A stretch of 64,000 bases of DNA from JABCPE02 sp963516675 (GCA_963516675.1 CAUQBH010000004.1:72345-136344); one strand, 5' to 3'. Positions 33,919 to 43,234 are shown, numbered from the stretch's first letter. Notes: generated by a model from the letters alone, not told the origin. Program-made: numbers and translations.

Positions 33919-35748
33919 ATGAATATAAAAGAACTAAAAAATGCTGTAATATTATTTGCTGGAGACTCTGGAGACGGGATACAGCTCACGGGAGCGCAGT
34001 TTAGCCAGACTGTGGCTTTTTTCGGAAATGACCTCAACACTTTGCCCGATTTCCCTGCCGAAATCCGCGCACCTTCGGGAACTATAGCGGGTGTGTCTGG
34101 ATTTCAGATTCATTTCGGAAGTAAGGAAATCAATTCTCCTGGTGACGCTTGTGATGTCCTAGTCGCAATGAATGCTGCTGCCCTAAAGAAAAACCTTAGC
34201 AAAGTCAAAGAAGCAGGAATCATCATATGCAATTCTGCTGGTTTTGATAGAAAAAATCTAAACTTAGCAGGTTACGAAACTTCTCCATTAGAGGCTTTAT
34301 CGGGTGATTTTACGGTTTATGAAATTGACATTACCAAAAACACCATCGAGGCTCTGAAAGAAACTTCTCTTTCTCAAAAAGAAAAAGACAGGTCTAAAAA
34401 TATGTTTGCCCTTGGGTTCATCTATTGGCTGTTTTCAAAGGATATAGAGCAAACCAAACAACATATTGAGGAATATTTCTCAAAAAAACCAGAAATCCGA
34501 GATGCCAACCTCAGCGTTCTAAAAGCTGGATATCAGTATGGTGAAATTGCAGAAATATTCACAGAGCGGTATTCCGTAGAAAAAGCAGAAATGCAGGAAG
34601 GAACTTATAGAAGTATTTCAGGGAATGAAGCTGTGGTCTTAGGGATTTTATCAGCTGCACAAAAAGCTGGTTTGGAGGTTTTCTACGGCGGATATCCCAT
34701 CACTCCTGCATCGGACATTCTGCATCATTTAGCTAAATACAAACCACTGGGAGTCAAGACCTTTCAAGCGGAGGATGAAATCGCTGCCATGACCTCTATC
34801 ATAGGGGCTTCCTTTGCTGGGGATTTAGGAGTTACTGCCACTTCGGGCCCTGGAATGGCACTAAAAACAGAAGGACTGGGATTAGGCTTTATGCTGGAAC
34901 TGCCCATGGTCATTATAAATGTACAGCGTGGAGGGCCTTCCACTGGGCTTCCTACAAAGACTGAACAGGCCGACCTGCTCCAAGCCGTGCATGGAAGAAA
35001 CGGCGAAGCGCCCATTCCTGTAATCGCGCCACAGTCGCCTTCTGACTGCTTTGAGGCTGCTTTTGAGGCTGCGAAAATCGCTTTGGAATACACCACGCCT
35101 GTCATTCTCCTTTCTGATGGATATTTAGGGAACGGAACTGAGCCTTGGCTGATTCCGAATTTTGAAAATTTACCAAAAATCCTATCGCCTTTCATAAAAG
35201 AACCCGACGAAAACGAATATCTGCCGTATTTAAGGGAAGCAAATCTTTCAAGGAAAATAGCCGTTCCTGGCACTAAAGGAAAGGAACACATCGTAGGAGG
35301 ATTAGAAAAGCAGGAAAACACAGGAAATGTGAGCTATGATGCTGAAAATCACCAAAAAATGGTAAAATTAAGAGCTGAGAAATTTCAAAATATCAAACAT
35401 TCTTATGCACCGCTTACCCTTGACCAAGGCGAGGAAAATGCTGATATTCTAATACTTTCATGGGGCTCTTCGTATGGAAGTATTCGTGATGCGGTGAAAA
35501 ACCTGCTTCAGGACAATGTTTCTGTTGCTCATCTTCAATTAAGAAATTTGGCTCCGTTTCCACAGGATTTAGGGGAAAAACTAAGCAAGTTTAAAAAAAT
35601 CATTATCCCTGAAATCAACAACGGACAACTCATCCACCTTATACAAGATGAATATCAGATAAAATGCATCCCTTTTAACAAGATAAAAGGAACGCCTTTC
35701 CTCTCTTCAGAAATAGAAGAATTTGTAAAAGAGGAAAGTACGAAATAA
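33919..35748 (+). CDS. 2-oxoacid:acceptor oxidoreductase, fused gamma-alpha subunit
   Basis: A 609-residue protein of the KorA type. Residues 1-190 form the gamma domain (LFAGDSGDGIQLTGAQF near 13), and residues about 205-609 the alpha domain with the pyruvate/2-oxoglutarate oxidoreductase signature GGYPITPASDILHHL near 255, FQAEDEIAAM near 280 and ATSGPGMALKTEGLGLG near 305. With a TPP-binding beta subunit it oxidatively decarboxylates 2-oxoglutarate (or another 2-oxoacid) and reduces ferredoxin. No beta subunit gene follows within the window; the next gene, 59 bp on, is a DUF3108 protein. Confidence 0.9.
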   Translation: MNIKELKNAVILFAGDSGDGIQLTGAQFSQTVAFFGNDLNTLPDFPAEIRAPSGTIAGVSGFQIHFGSKEINSPGDACDVLVAMNAAALKKNLSKVKEAGIIICNSAGFDRKNLNLAGYETSPLEALSGDFTVYEIDITKNTIEALKETSLSQKEKDRSKNMFALGFIYWLFSKDIEQTKQHIEEYFSKKPEIRDANLSVLKAGYQYGEIAEIFTERYSVEKAEMQEGTYRSISGNEAVVLGILSAAQKAGLEVFYGGYPITPASDILHHLAKYKPLGVKTFQAEDEIAAMTSIIGASFAGDLGVTATSGPGMALKTEGLGLGFMLELPMVIINVQRGGPSTGLPTKTEQADLLQAVHGRNGEAPIPVIAPQSPSDCFEAAFEAAKIALEYTTPVILLSDGYLGNGTEPWLIPNFENLPKILSPFIKEPDENEYLPYLREANLSRKIAVPGTKGKEHIVGGLEKQENTGNVSYDAENHQKMVKLRAEKFQNIKHSYAPLTLDQGEENADILILSWGSSYGSIRDAVKNLLQDNVSVAHLQLRNLAPFPQDLGEKLSKFKKIIIPEINNGQLIHLIQDEYQIKCIPFNKIKGTPFLSSEIEEFVKEESTK

Positions 35749-35807
35749 GAAAAAAAAGAGTTTGGCAAAATATTTGTCTATAATTAGGAATACTTAAATA
35801 AAAAACT

Positions 35808-36572
35808 ATGAATAAGATTTTTGCAATGTTTATGCTTTGGGTTTCGGCTATGGTCTCGGCACAGCTGAATCACATTAACAACGGAGAGAAAATATCATAT
35901 AGGATACATTATGGATTCATCAACGCGGGAACGGCAGAACTTACCACTAGCCAAGTAAATTACAAAGGTAAAGACCATCTTCGTGTGATAGGAGTAGGAA
36001 AAAGCACAGGGATAGTCAATACTTTTTTCAAGGTAAATGATGTCTATGAAAGCTATATAGATCTAGCGACTGGACTACCCAGCTTCTATGTAAGAAACAT
36101 CTCTGAAGGAAGCTACAGAAGGCATTATGAAACGACTTTTAATCACGATAACAAGACTTTGGTTCTGTATGACAAACTCAAAAAAAACTCACGAAATTTC
36201 AACACTTTTGAGGGAATACAAGATATGCTTTCTGCTTTCTATCACCTAAGAAACATGGACAGCAGCAAACTAAAAGTAGGAAACCAAGTGAAACTGACTG
36301 TCTGGATAGATGACGAAACCTACCCTTTCATGCTGAAAATAGTAGGTGTAGAAAAAAAGAAAACTAAATTTGGGAAAATAGAATGTCTTAAAATAGTTCC
36401 ATCCGTACAGAGCGGAAGAATATTTAAAGAAAAAGAAGGAGTAACCATGTGGGTAACCAATGACCAAAACCACATCCCTGTGGAACTAGAAGCAAAACTA
36501 ATGGTAGGCTCACTAAAAGCCAGCATCAGTGGATATTCTAATCTGAAATACAATTTGGATTTTAAAAAATAA
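35808..36572 (+). CDS. DUF3108 family exported protein
   Basis: A 254-residue protein with a signal peptide (MNKIFAMFMLWVSAMVSAQ). The mature part has the lipid-binding-like beta layout of DUF3108: GEKISYRIHYGFINAGTAELT near 26-46, FKVNDVYESYIDLATGLPSFY near 85, and VTMWVTNDQNHIPVELEAKLMVGSLKASI near 212-240. Function is unknown; proteins of this type are periplasmic. It follows the 2-oxoacid oxidoreductase gene and ends at a strong bidirectional terminator. Confidence 0.88.
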   Translation: MNKIFAMFMLWVSAMVSAQLNHINNGEKISYRIHYGFINAGTAELTTSQVNYKGKDHLRVIGVGKSTGIVNTFFKVNDVYESYIDLATGLPSFYVRNISEGSYRRHYETTFNHDNKTLVLYDKLKKNSRNFNTFEGIQDMLSAFYHLRNMDSSKLKVGNQVKLTVWIDDETYPFMLKIVGVEKKKTKFGKIECLKIVPSVQSGRIFKEKEGVTMWVTNDQNHIPVELEAKLMVGSLKASISGYSNLKYNLDFKK

Positions 36573-36602
36573 AATAAATCGTGCCGAAAAGCACGATTTA
36601 TT
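36573..36602. terminator. Bidirectional terminator between DUF3108 and TonB receptor genes
   Basis: A perfect 12-bp stem (AATAAATCGTGC with its complement) with a CGAAAA loop, directly after the DUF3108 stop, facing the convergent receptor gene. Confidence 0.92.
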
Positions 36603-36606
36603 GTTT

Positions 36607-38403
36607 TTAGTTCATTTTTATAGTGTAAGAAATTCCTACATGGAACCATCTTTTAGGAAGCGGAACCAGCGCTATTTCTTCGTACTGGGTATTGGTAACA
36701 TTATTGATTAACCCATAAATATCCAGCCCATTTTTCTTGAAAGAAATTTTATAATCCAGCAGATGATAACTTAGGAAATCCAATCTTTGGTTATATCTAT
36801 AAATCAACTGATTAGAGAAATATTTCAAAAATCTGGCTTCTACTTTACCCACCAGCTGATGTTTTAGGTTTTCTAGTGCGTATTTAGAAAGTGCATAGCC
36901 CTCGGTTTCGCGCTTGTTATCAATATAAGTATATCCCGCAGAATAGCTAAACCAGTCCACTGGTCTGTGGCTAAACTCCACCTCTACTCCTTTCAGGTTC
37001 ATATCTCCTACATTTTTGGCTGCCCATTTTTCTGCTGATGTATTTCTTACCCAGTCTATGGCATCACTAGAATTTCTCATAAAACCACTCACTTTCGCTG
37101 TGATTTTAGGATTTTGGTAACGATAGCCCACCTCTGAGGAAATCGCGCTTTCTGGCTTCAAATCTGCATCGCCTATGTTTTCTCTATTAGAATAATACAG
37201 CTCGGTAAAAGTAGGAATTCTATTGACCCTTGCTACATTGGCGTAGATTTTATTATTTTCATTAAAATTAAACCCTACATCCACACCTGGGTAGAAGAAA
37301 TTCCCTGCCTTGTCATAATTTGCCCAAGAAATACCAGGGACAATCTGTAATTTTTCACTGAAAAAAGAAAAATGATGCTCAAAGAAAACCTGAGTCAAAA
37401 AACGATTTCTATGCCCTAAATTATTACTCGCCAAAAACTCTTTTCTAAGTTCTACACCGAGTCCCGTAGTTCCTATTTTAGAGTCATAGCTGGCATTCAG
37501 CTGCCCGCCTACATTGTTCCCTATGTGCATATTTCTGTATGCTGCAGGGTTTTGCCTTTTCCATAGATACATATCCTGCCCTCTACGCCAGTAGGCATTG
37601 GCATTCAGCCCCCAGTTTCCTAATTTCTGTCTGTACGCCATACTTACGATGGATGCCTGTATTTCTTCGTACTGGTCGGCAGAAGAGCCATAGAAGCCAT
37701 TTGAACCAAATTTCTTTTCGCTGAAACCTGCCTGAATTCCCACTTTTCCGTTTTTGATATCAAGTTGATTTTGATAAAAAACATTTCTTACCTGATAGTC
37801 TGTATTATAGCGGTATCCTGTGGAATAAGCGGTATTTGCTTGTAAAGACTGAGAAAACTTCTCTCCACCCAAATTGATATTTGCACCCAAAGAATACGCT
37901 TCAAAATCGCCACCCTCGGCAGTTATTTTTACTGTTTTTTCTTTGTGTGTTTTAGTAATGATGTTTATAACTCCTGCATAGGCATTATTCCCAAAACGCC
38001 TTGCAGCAGGGCCTTTTACGATTTCTATCTGCTCTACATTAGAGAGGTCTATAGGAATATTGAAACTATTATGCCCTGTCTGGCTGTCATTCATACGAAT
38101 ACCATTCACCAAAATCAAAACTTGGTCATAAGACCCTCCACGAATAGAGATATCGGACAAAACTCCATTTCCGCCTCTTTTTCTGATATCCACACCTGTG
38201 TACTGCTGCAGGAGTTCATCTATGCTCTTGGCAGGAGACTGCTCTATTTCTTTATGCTGGATGACTACTATGTTTTCATTGACCTTTTGGTAGGGAGTTT
38301 CAAAGAATTTCCCTTGAATAAGCACCTCATCTATTTGTTTTTCTTGAGCAGAAAAAGTAGCTAATATTCCTAAAAACATTATGCTAAACAACTTTTTATT
38401 CAT
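36607..38403 (-). CDS. TonB-dependent outer-membrane receptor (BtuB-like)
   Basis: A 598-residue receptor. Signal peptide MNKKLFSIMFLGILATFSAQ, a TonB-box-like stretch (EKQIDEVLIQG near 21-31), the plug domain with SIDELLQQYTGVDIRKRGG near 60 and VEQIEIVKGPAARRFGNNAYAGVINIITK broken across 127-155, then a 22-strand beta-barrel ending in YTIKMN. Size and plug resemble BtuB and small-substrate receptors rather than SusC. The substrate may be a cobalamin or siderophore, but no transporter is adjacent and I saw no cobalamin riboswitch upstream. A -7 box (TATATTTG) lies at 38427-38434 on its strand. Confidence 0.88.
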   Translation of the reverse strand: MNKKLFSIMFLGILATFSAQEKQIDEVLIQGKFFETPYQKVNENIVVIQHKEIEQSPAKSIDELLQQYTGVDIRKRGGNGVLSDISIRGGSYDQVLILVNGIRMNDSQTGHNSFNIPIDLSNVEQIEIVKGPAARRFGNNAYAGVINIITKTHKEKTVKITAEGGDFEAYSLGANINLGGEKFSQSLQANTAYSTGYRYNTDYQVRNVFYQNQLDIKNGKVGIQAGFSEKKFGSNGFYGSSADQYEEIQASIVSMAYRQKLGNWGLNANAYWRRGQDMYLWKRQNPAAYRNMHIGNNVGGQLNASYDSKIGTTGLGVELRKEFLASNNLGHRNRFLTQVFFEHHFSFFSEKLQIVPGISWANYDKAGNFFYPGVDVGFNFNENNKIYANVARVNRIPTFTELYYSNRENIGDADLKPESAISSEVGYRYQNPKITAKVSGFMRNSSDAIDWVRNTSAEKWAAKNVGDMNLKGVEVEFSHRPVDWFSYSAGYTYIDNKRETEGYALSKYALENLKHQLVGKVEARFLKYFSNQLIYRYNQRLDFLSYHLLDYKISFKKNGLDIYGLINNVTNTQYEEIALVPLPKRWFHVGISYTIKMN

Positions 38404-38520
38404 TTTTATTATATTTTTTAAGGGAGCAAATATAATACTTTTTCAATAAATGTTGCTACTTATGACTTTTTTCATATAATTTATCCCTCTGAAAAACGCT
38501 TTTTATCCTTTTATATTTTA

Positions 38521-38710
38521 TATATTTGCTTGGGTTTAAAAAAGTTAAAAAAGCTATGTTTTTCGCTCAAAAATATGTGTATAATACATCTGTTGTGCAG
38601 GGTTTCGCACAGCATATTTTATGTTTAGATGATTTTGCTTTTTCCCATATCTGTGCTGACATTATCTTTCTCAATAAATAAACCAACTATTTTCTATAGC
38701 TGGTTTCTAA
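38521..38710 (+). ncRNA. Candidate small RNA: promoter box plus hairpins
   Basis: The 337-bp gap between the TonB receptor and the next gene has no convincing ORF. It holds a perfect -7 box (TATATTTG, 38521-38528), then a hairpin TGTTGTGC/GCACAGCA (about 38591-38614) and a 10-bp stem with one mismatch, AACCAACTAT/ATAGCTGGTT (about 38682-38706). This could be a transcript of about 170 nt. No known RNA family was recognised, and the last hairpin lacks a good T run. It could also be only the leader of the gene at 38741. Confidence 0.35.
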
Positions 38711-38740
38711 TTCCTAACAAAAATCTAAAATTATTTATAT

Positions 38741-39028
38741 ATGAAAAAACTATACTTAGATGATTTACGAGTAACTCCAGAAGGCTTTGACAGAGTGTAT
38801 AATTATGCAGATTTTGTAGAATATATTACACAAAACGGCTTGCCTGATTTTATTTCTTTTGACCATGATTTAGGCGAAGACGAGTCTGGATATGACTGCG
38901 CCAAATATCTGGTGGAGTACTGCATAGAGCACAATCTACCACTTCCTAAATTCTCCGTTCATAGTCAAAATCCTGTAGGCAAAGAAAATATAGAAAGATT
39001 ACTAAATAATTTTTCTGCAAGTTTCTAA
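38741..39028 (+). CDS. Cyclic-phosphate-processing receiver-like (cPP_REC) small protein
   Basis: A 95-residue protein starting MKKLYLDDLRVTPEGF with the acidic pair DD at 7-8, then PDFISFDHDLGEDESGYD near 35-52, and a closing SVHSQNPVGKENIE near 73-86. This matches the receiver-like fold named cyclic-phosphate processing, predicted to act on nucleotide cyclic phosphates in RNA repair or conflict systems. No partner gene (kinase, ligase or nuclease) is adjacent. It is preceded by a 210-nt leader carrying hairpins. Fold assignment is good, activity is inferred from family proposals. Confidence 0.75.
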   Translation: MKKLYLDDLRVTPEGFDRVYNYADFVEYITQNGLPDFISFDHDLGEDESGYDCAKYLVEYCIEHNLPLPKFSVHSQNPVGKENIERLLNNFSASF

Positions 39029-39088
39029 AACAGCGGCATCCAAAAAAGCCTAAAAAAGGAGAAAAAACTGATTAAAAATTTTAATAAA

Positions 39089-39873
39089 ATGAGGAAATAT
39101 CTTGTATTTCTACTATTATCATGTTTTGCTATAAGCTGTACCCAGCAAGAAAATATAAATGACCTAATAAAAAAAGCTGAGCAGGGAGATGTAGAGGCGC
39201 AATATAATTTGGGATATTATTATCATAGTGGAGAAGGCGTAGAACAATCCGAAAAAAAAGCTCTCTATTGGTGGCAAAAAGCGGCAAAACAAGGACATGC
39301 TAATTCACAATATAATTTGGGCGTTAATTACGGGAAGGGATATGGTGTAGAGCAATCCTATAAAAAAGCCATCTATTGGTGGCAAAAAGCAGCGGAGCAG
39401 GGACATGCAGAGGCGCAATTTAACTTAGGTGTTGTCCATGAGAAAGGATACGGCGTAGAGCAATCCTATGAAAAAGCTATCCATTGGTACACCAAAGCTG
39501 CGGAACAAGGGTTTGTCAGGGCACAAAATAATTTAGGGCTAGTTATTATGATGGAAATGGCGTGGAACAATCCTATCCCCACGCAGTATATTGGTTTACT
39601 AAAGCTGTGGAACAAGGATTTGCAGAGTCTCAATATAATTTAGGAATAGCTTATGAAAAAGGATATGGTGTAGAACAATCCTATTCAGAGGCGGTGTATT
39701 GGTACACCAAAGCAGCGGAACAAGGAAATGCAAACGCTCAAAATAATTTAGGAGTTGCCTACCATAATGGAAATGGCGTGGAACAGGACAAAAACAAAGC
39801 TATCTATTGGTTTAGAAAGGCTTGTGAAAACTTTAATGACGATGCCTGCAAAAATTTAAACAGAATAAAGTAG
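39089..39873 (+). pseudogene. Sel1-repeat lipoprotein broken by one-base frameshift
   Basis: Two overlapping reading frames together encode one protein. The first part begins with a lipoprotein signal (MRKYLVFLLLSCFAISC, cysteine 17) and three and a half Sel1 repeats of 36 residues (NLGxxYxxGxGVEQS...AxxWxxKAAEQG). At about 39543 the frame is lost inside the fourth repeat; inserting one T in GTTATTATGATGG restores VYYDGNGVEQS and continues in the second frame (stop at 39873) through two and a half more repeats. The restored protein would have 261 residues. As written, translation ends at 39643. It may be a true mutation, a phase-variable site or a sequencing error in a T run. Confidence 0.85.
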
Positions 39874-40040
39874 TGTTTTGGTTTACTACTTGGTAATTTT
39901 TTCAAATAGAAAAAGAATCCTTTTTTAGATTTTTAGAAAACATGATAAAAATCATTATTTTTTTAAGTTCTTCAAAAAATCTTTTGGCATGCTTATTGAT
40001 TTACTAAAAATGTTTTTAATTTAAATTTTATTTTACCATT

Positions 40041-40493
40041 ATGAAAAAAATGATTTTGCCTGTTTTATTAACAGGACTTTTCGCAGTGAGCTGTTCAAAA
40101 AAAGAAGAAGCTAAAACTGAAACTCCACAAACTGTAGAAGCTGACAGCGCTCAGCAAGCTCAGCCAGAAGAAGCTGCTAAAGCAGAAGCTCCTAAAAAGC
40201 ATGTAGGTGAGTTCTCTGGAAAACTTCCATCTGCTGACGGTCCTGGTATCGAAATGAAATTAACTCTAAACGAAGATGGTTCTTTCCTTTTGGATGAAAC
40301 TTATTTAGAGAAAAAAGATGGTCAGTTCAACGCTAAAGGTTCTTACGAAGTAAGCGCAGATGGTGCTTTCGTTACTCTTAAAGAAGAAGGAAACGATAAG
40401 CCAAGAGTTTTCTTAGTAGAAGAAGATGCTGCTTACCTTGTTGAGAAAGTAGGTGATGCTAAAAAGCCTGAATACAAATTGGCTAAAAAATAA
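40041..40493 (+). CDS. NlpE-like lipoprotein
   Basis: A 150-residue lipoprotein: MKKMILPVLLTGLFAVSC with lipobox cysteine 18, an Ala/Glu/Pro/Gln-rich linker to about residue 52, then a small beta-barrel: GEFSGKLPSADGPGIEMKLTL near 57 and GSYEVSADGAFVTLKEEG near 100. This matches the NlpE N-terminal domain, whose E. coli member senses surface contact and copper. The CxxC motif of E. coli NlpE is absent, so metal or redox sensing is doubtful. It has its own strong terminator; codon use looks like that of a highly expressed gene. Confidence 0.8.
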   Translation: MKKMILPVLLTGLFAVSCSKKEEAKTETPQTVEADSAQQAQPEEAAKAEAPKKHVGEFSGKLPSADGPGIEMKLTLNEDGSFLLDETYLEKKDGQFNAKGSYEVSADGAFVTLKEEGNDKPRVFLVEEDAAYLVEKVGDAKKPEYKLAKK

Positions 40494-40518
40494 GCTAACA
40501 CTATCTTAAACCCAAAAG

Positions 40519-40544
40519 AAAAGTCGGAGAGAACTCCGACTTTT
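40519..40544. terminator. Bidirectional terminator between NlpE-like gene and fhs
   Basis: A perfect 11-bp stem AAAAGTCGGAG with its complement and AGAA loop, between convergent genes. Confidence 0.92.
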
Positions 40545-40568
40545 CGCTTTTAATATTTTTCCGATTTA

Positions 40569-42233
40569 TTAGCTCAGACCGCTGATATTTCCCTCTGCAT
40601 CTATGGTCATTCCCTCTGCCATAGGAACTTCTGGAAGCCCTGGCATACGCATAATATCACCCAAAATAGGAATCACAAAACCAGCTCCCGCTGCGAACTC
40701 AAAGCCTCTCACTGTAACATCAAATCCTGTAGGTCTTCCTATTTTTTTCTCATCATCACTCAATGATTTCTGCGTTTTTGCTATACATACAGGCAGTTTA
40801 TCAAAGCCGAGATCTTTTATAATTTTAAGGTCAGCTTTTGCTTTCGGTGAATAGACCACTCCTTCCGCTCCGTATATTTTCTTTGCTACAGCTTCTATTT
40901 TAGCCTCTATGCTTTCTTCTAATGGGTATAAAAATTTGAAATCAGACTGCTGTTCCGTTGCTTCCACTACTGTTTTAGCCAAATCTCTCATTCCCTCTCC
41001 GCCGTGCATAAATTCATCCGCCAAAACAGCATGAACTCCCAACTTAGCGCATTCATCTTTCAAAAACTTGATTTCTTCCTCTGAATCTGTAGCAAAATGA
41101 TTAATCGCTACCACAGGCTGAAATCCATAATTCTGAGCGTTTTCTATATGTTTACAAAGATTTCCGAAACCTTTTTTCAGGTATTCTAAATTTGGGCTTC
41201 CGTACTCATCTTTTTTCGCTCCGCCATGGTATCTCAGCGCCCTGATAGTCGCTACTATCACATACGCATCAGGTTTTAAGCCTGCATATCTGCATTTAAT
41301 ATCAATGAACTTTTCTGCTCCCAAATCTCCACCAAAACCAGCTTCCGTAACGACATAATCACCGAGAGAAAGTCCCATTTTAGTAGCGATGATGGTATTT
41401 GTTCCCTGTGCAATATTCGCAAAAGGGCCGCCGTGCAGAATGGCAGGATTTCCCTCCAAAGTCTGAACCAAATTAGGTTTAATGGCATCTTTCAGCAGGA
41501 TTGCCATTGCGTTTTCTGCCTTTAAATCTCTTGCGAAAACAGGCTTTTTATCATAAGTATAGCCCACAAAGATATTTCCTAAACGCTGTTTCAGGTCCTC
41601 AAAATCTTGGCTCAGACAGAGAATTGCCATCACCTCGGATGCAGGCGTGATATTGAAACCTTCTTCCCTTACCACGCCGTTTTTATCGCCCATTCCTATG
41701 ACTATCTGGCGCAGAGCTCGGTCGTTCATATCCATCACTCGCTTCCAGATGATGGTTTTTGGGTCTATATTTAGATTGTGTTTTTTACTTTGTAAGTTAT
41801 TGTCTATCAATGCAGAAAGAAGGTTATTTGCCTTTTCCACCGCCGAAAAATCTCCTGTAAAATGTAGGTTGATATCCGCCATTGGGATAACTTGGGCATA
41901 TCCTCCCCCAGCGGCACCGCCTTTGCTCCCGAAAACAGGCCCTAAACTAGGCTCACGAAGCACCAAAACAGCTTTTTTACCGATTTTATTCAGTCCATCA
42001 CAAAGCCCCACCGAAACAGTGGTTTTTCCCTCTCCTGCCGGCGTGGGATTGATAGCTGTCACTAAAATCAATTTTGATTTTTTAATTTTTTCTTCATCGA
42101 TGTATTTTAGAGGAATTTTGGCTTTGTGTCTGCCATAGTATTCTAAATCTTCCTCCGCAATAGCAATTTTTTCTGCAATTTCTCTAATGGGTCTGATGTC
42201 CGCACTTTGTGCAATCTGTATGTCTGTTTTCAC
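40569..42233 (-). CDS. fhs: Formate-tetrahydrofolate ligase
   Basis: A 554-residue cytosolic enzyme making 10-formyl-THF from formate, THF and ATP. Signatures are clear: the P-loop NPTPAGEGKTTVSVGL near 62, REPSLGPVFGSKGGAAGGGYAQ (near 94) with the following MADINLHFTGDF, and the C-terminal AGAGFVIPILGDIMRMPGLP. Length is normal for the family. It feeds one-carbon units into purine and methionine synthesis. A possible -7 box (TAGATTTG) lies at 42251-42258 upstream. It diverges from gldA. Confidence 0.95.
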   Translation of the reverse strand: MKTDIQIAQSADIRPIREIAEKIAIAEEDLEYYGRHKAKIPLKYIDEEKIKKSKLILVTAINPTPAGEGKTTVSVGLCDGLNKIGKKAVLVLREPSLGPVFGSKGGAAGGGYAQVIPMADINLHFTGDFSAVEKANNLLSALIDNNLQSKKHNLNIDPKTIIWKRVMDMNDRALRQIVIGMGDKNGVVREEGFNITPASEVMAILCLSQDFEDLKQRLGNIFVGYTYDKKPVFARDLKAENAMAILLKDAIKPNLVQTLEGNPAILHGGPFANIAQGTNTIIATKMGLSLGDYVVTEAGFGGDLGAEKFIDIKCRYAGLKPDAYVIVATIRALRYHGGAKKDEYGSPNLEYLKKGFGNLCKHIENAQNYGFQPVVAINHFATDSEEEIKFLKDECAKLGVHAVLADEFMHGGEGMRDLAKTVVEATEQQSDFKFLYPLEESIEAKIEAVAKKIYGAEGVVYSPKAKADLKIIKDLGFDKLPVCIAKTQKSLSDDEKKIGRPTGFDVTVRGFEFAAGAGFVIPILGDIMRMPGLPEVPMAEGMTIDAEGNISGLS

Positions 42234-42379
42234 AATAGTTTTGTTTCCTACAAATCTATAAAAATTTGATTTAAAATTAAAAAAAATTTATAGCGAATTA
42301 AAATATTAAAATCCCTAAATTTGTAGGCTGTCTATTTTGAAGAATTTTTGTATTTTCGCCAAATATTTTTGAATTCACT

Positions 42380-43078
42380 ATGTCTTTACAAATTACTAAT
42401 CTAACTAAAAAATTCGGTGAACAAACAGCACTGAATAACATCAACCTCAGCATTGAAAAGAACGAAATCGTGGGACTTCTCGGGCCAAACGGAGCAGGAA
42501 AATCCACGCTGATGAAATCCATCACAGGTGTAGTGAAAATAGATGAGGGCGAAATTTTGTTCAACGATAAAGATATCACTCAATATCCGATAGAAAGCAA
42601 GAAAAACATCGGTTTTCTGCCAGAAAACAATCCGCTTTACCAAGAGATGTTCGTAAAGGAATATCTGAATTTCGTGGCCGATATCCACAAGATACCAAGC
42701 GAAAGAATAGATGAAGTCATCGAGCTGGTGGGCATCACTCCCGAAAAATCCAAAAAGATTTCCCAGCTCTCCAAAGGGTATAAACAGAGAGTCGGGCTGG
42801 CACAGGCGATTCTCCACCAGCCAGATTTACTTATCTTGGATGAGCCTACGAACGGACTAGACCCTAACCAAATCATAGAAATCCGAAATGTGATAAAAGA
42901 AATCGGTAAGGAGAAAACCATCATCCTTTCCACGCACATCATGCAGGAAGTAGAGGCGCTATGCTCTCGTGTTATCCTCATCCACAAGGGAAACATCCTG
43001 CAAGACACCTCTATAGAGGAGTTCAAAGGGCGATACAGCAATCTGGAAGAAGCATTCCAGAGCTATACTAATGGATAA
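42380..43078 (+). CDS. gldA: ABC transporter ATP-binding protein, GldA-like
   Basis: A 232-residue ABC ATPase: Walker A GPNGAGKST near 37-45, the signature LSKGYKQRVGLAQ near 130, Walker B LLILDEPTNGLDP near 150-162 and the switch histidine in LSTHIMQEVE near 190. It resembles GldA of the gliding machinery and related multidrug/Nos-type exporters. It is shorter than the roughly 300-residue GldA of Flavobacterium (from memory), ending soon after the ATPase core, and no membrane partner (gldF or gldG) lies next to it. The symbol is therefore tentative. A candidate -7 box TAAATTTG lies at 42316-42323. Confidence 0.75.
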   Translation: MSLQITNLTKKFGEQTALNNINLSIEKNEIVGLLGPNGAGKSTLMKSITGVVKIDEGEILFNDKDITQYPIESKKNIGFLPENNPLYQEMFVKEYLNFVADIHKIPSERIDEVIELVGITPEKSKKISQLSKGYKQRVGLAQAILHQPDLLILDEPTNGLDPNQIIEIRNVIKEIGKEKTIILSTHIMQEVEALCSRVILIHKGNILQDTSIEEFKGRYSNLEEAFQSYTNG

Positions 43079-43100
43079 AATTTTTTCATTTTTTATTGTA

Positions 43101-43135
43101 AAATAGTCTGTCGATTTTAAGGACAGGCTATTTTT
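43101..43135 (+). terminator. Terminator of gldA-like gene
   Basis: AAATAGTCTGTC pairs with GACAGGCTATTT (one G-T pair), followed by TTT. Confidence 0.85.
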
Positions 43136-43234
43136 GTTTCTAAAATATCCATCTTCTCTAATTTCATAAAGTTCAAAAAAAATTCGTAAATTTCCAATGT
43201 CTTTTTTATTTACTTTATAAAAAATCATAAAATC

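Noticed and set aside
38404..38740. Cobalamin riboswitch for the BtuB-like receptor
   Set aside because: No B12-box-like sequence was found upstream of the receptor on its strand; the hairpins lie beyond its -7 box and read better on the plus strand.
39562..39873. Separate second Sel1 gene
   Set aside because: It begins mid-repeat at a GTG in the wrong frame and continues exactly the repeat interrupted upstream, so it is the 3' part of one frameshifted gene.
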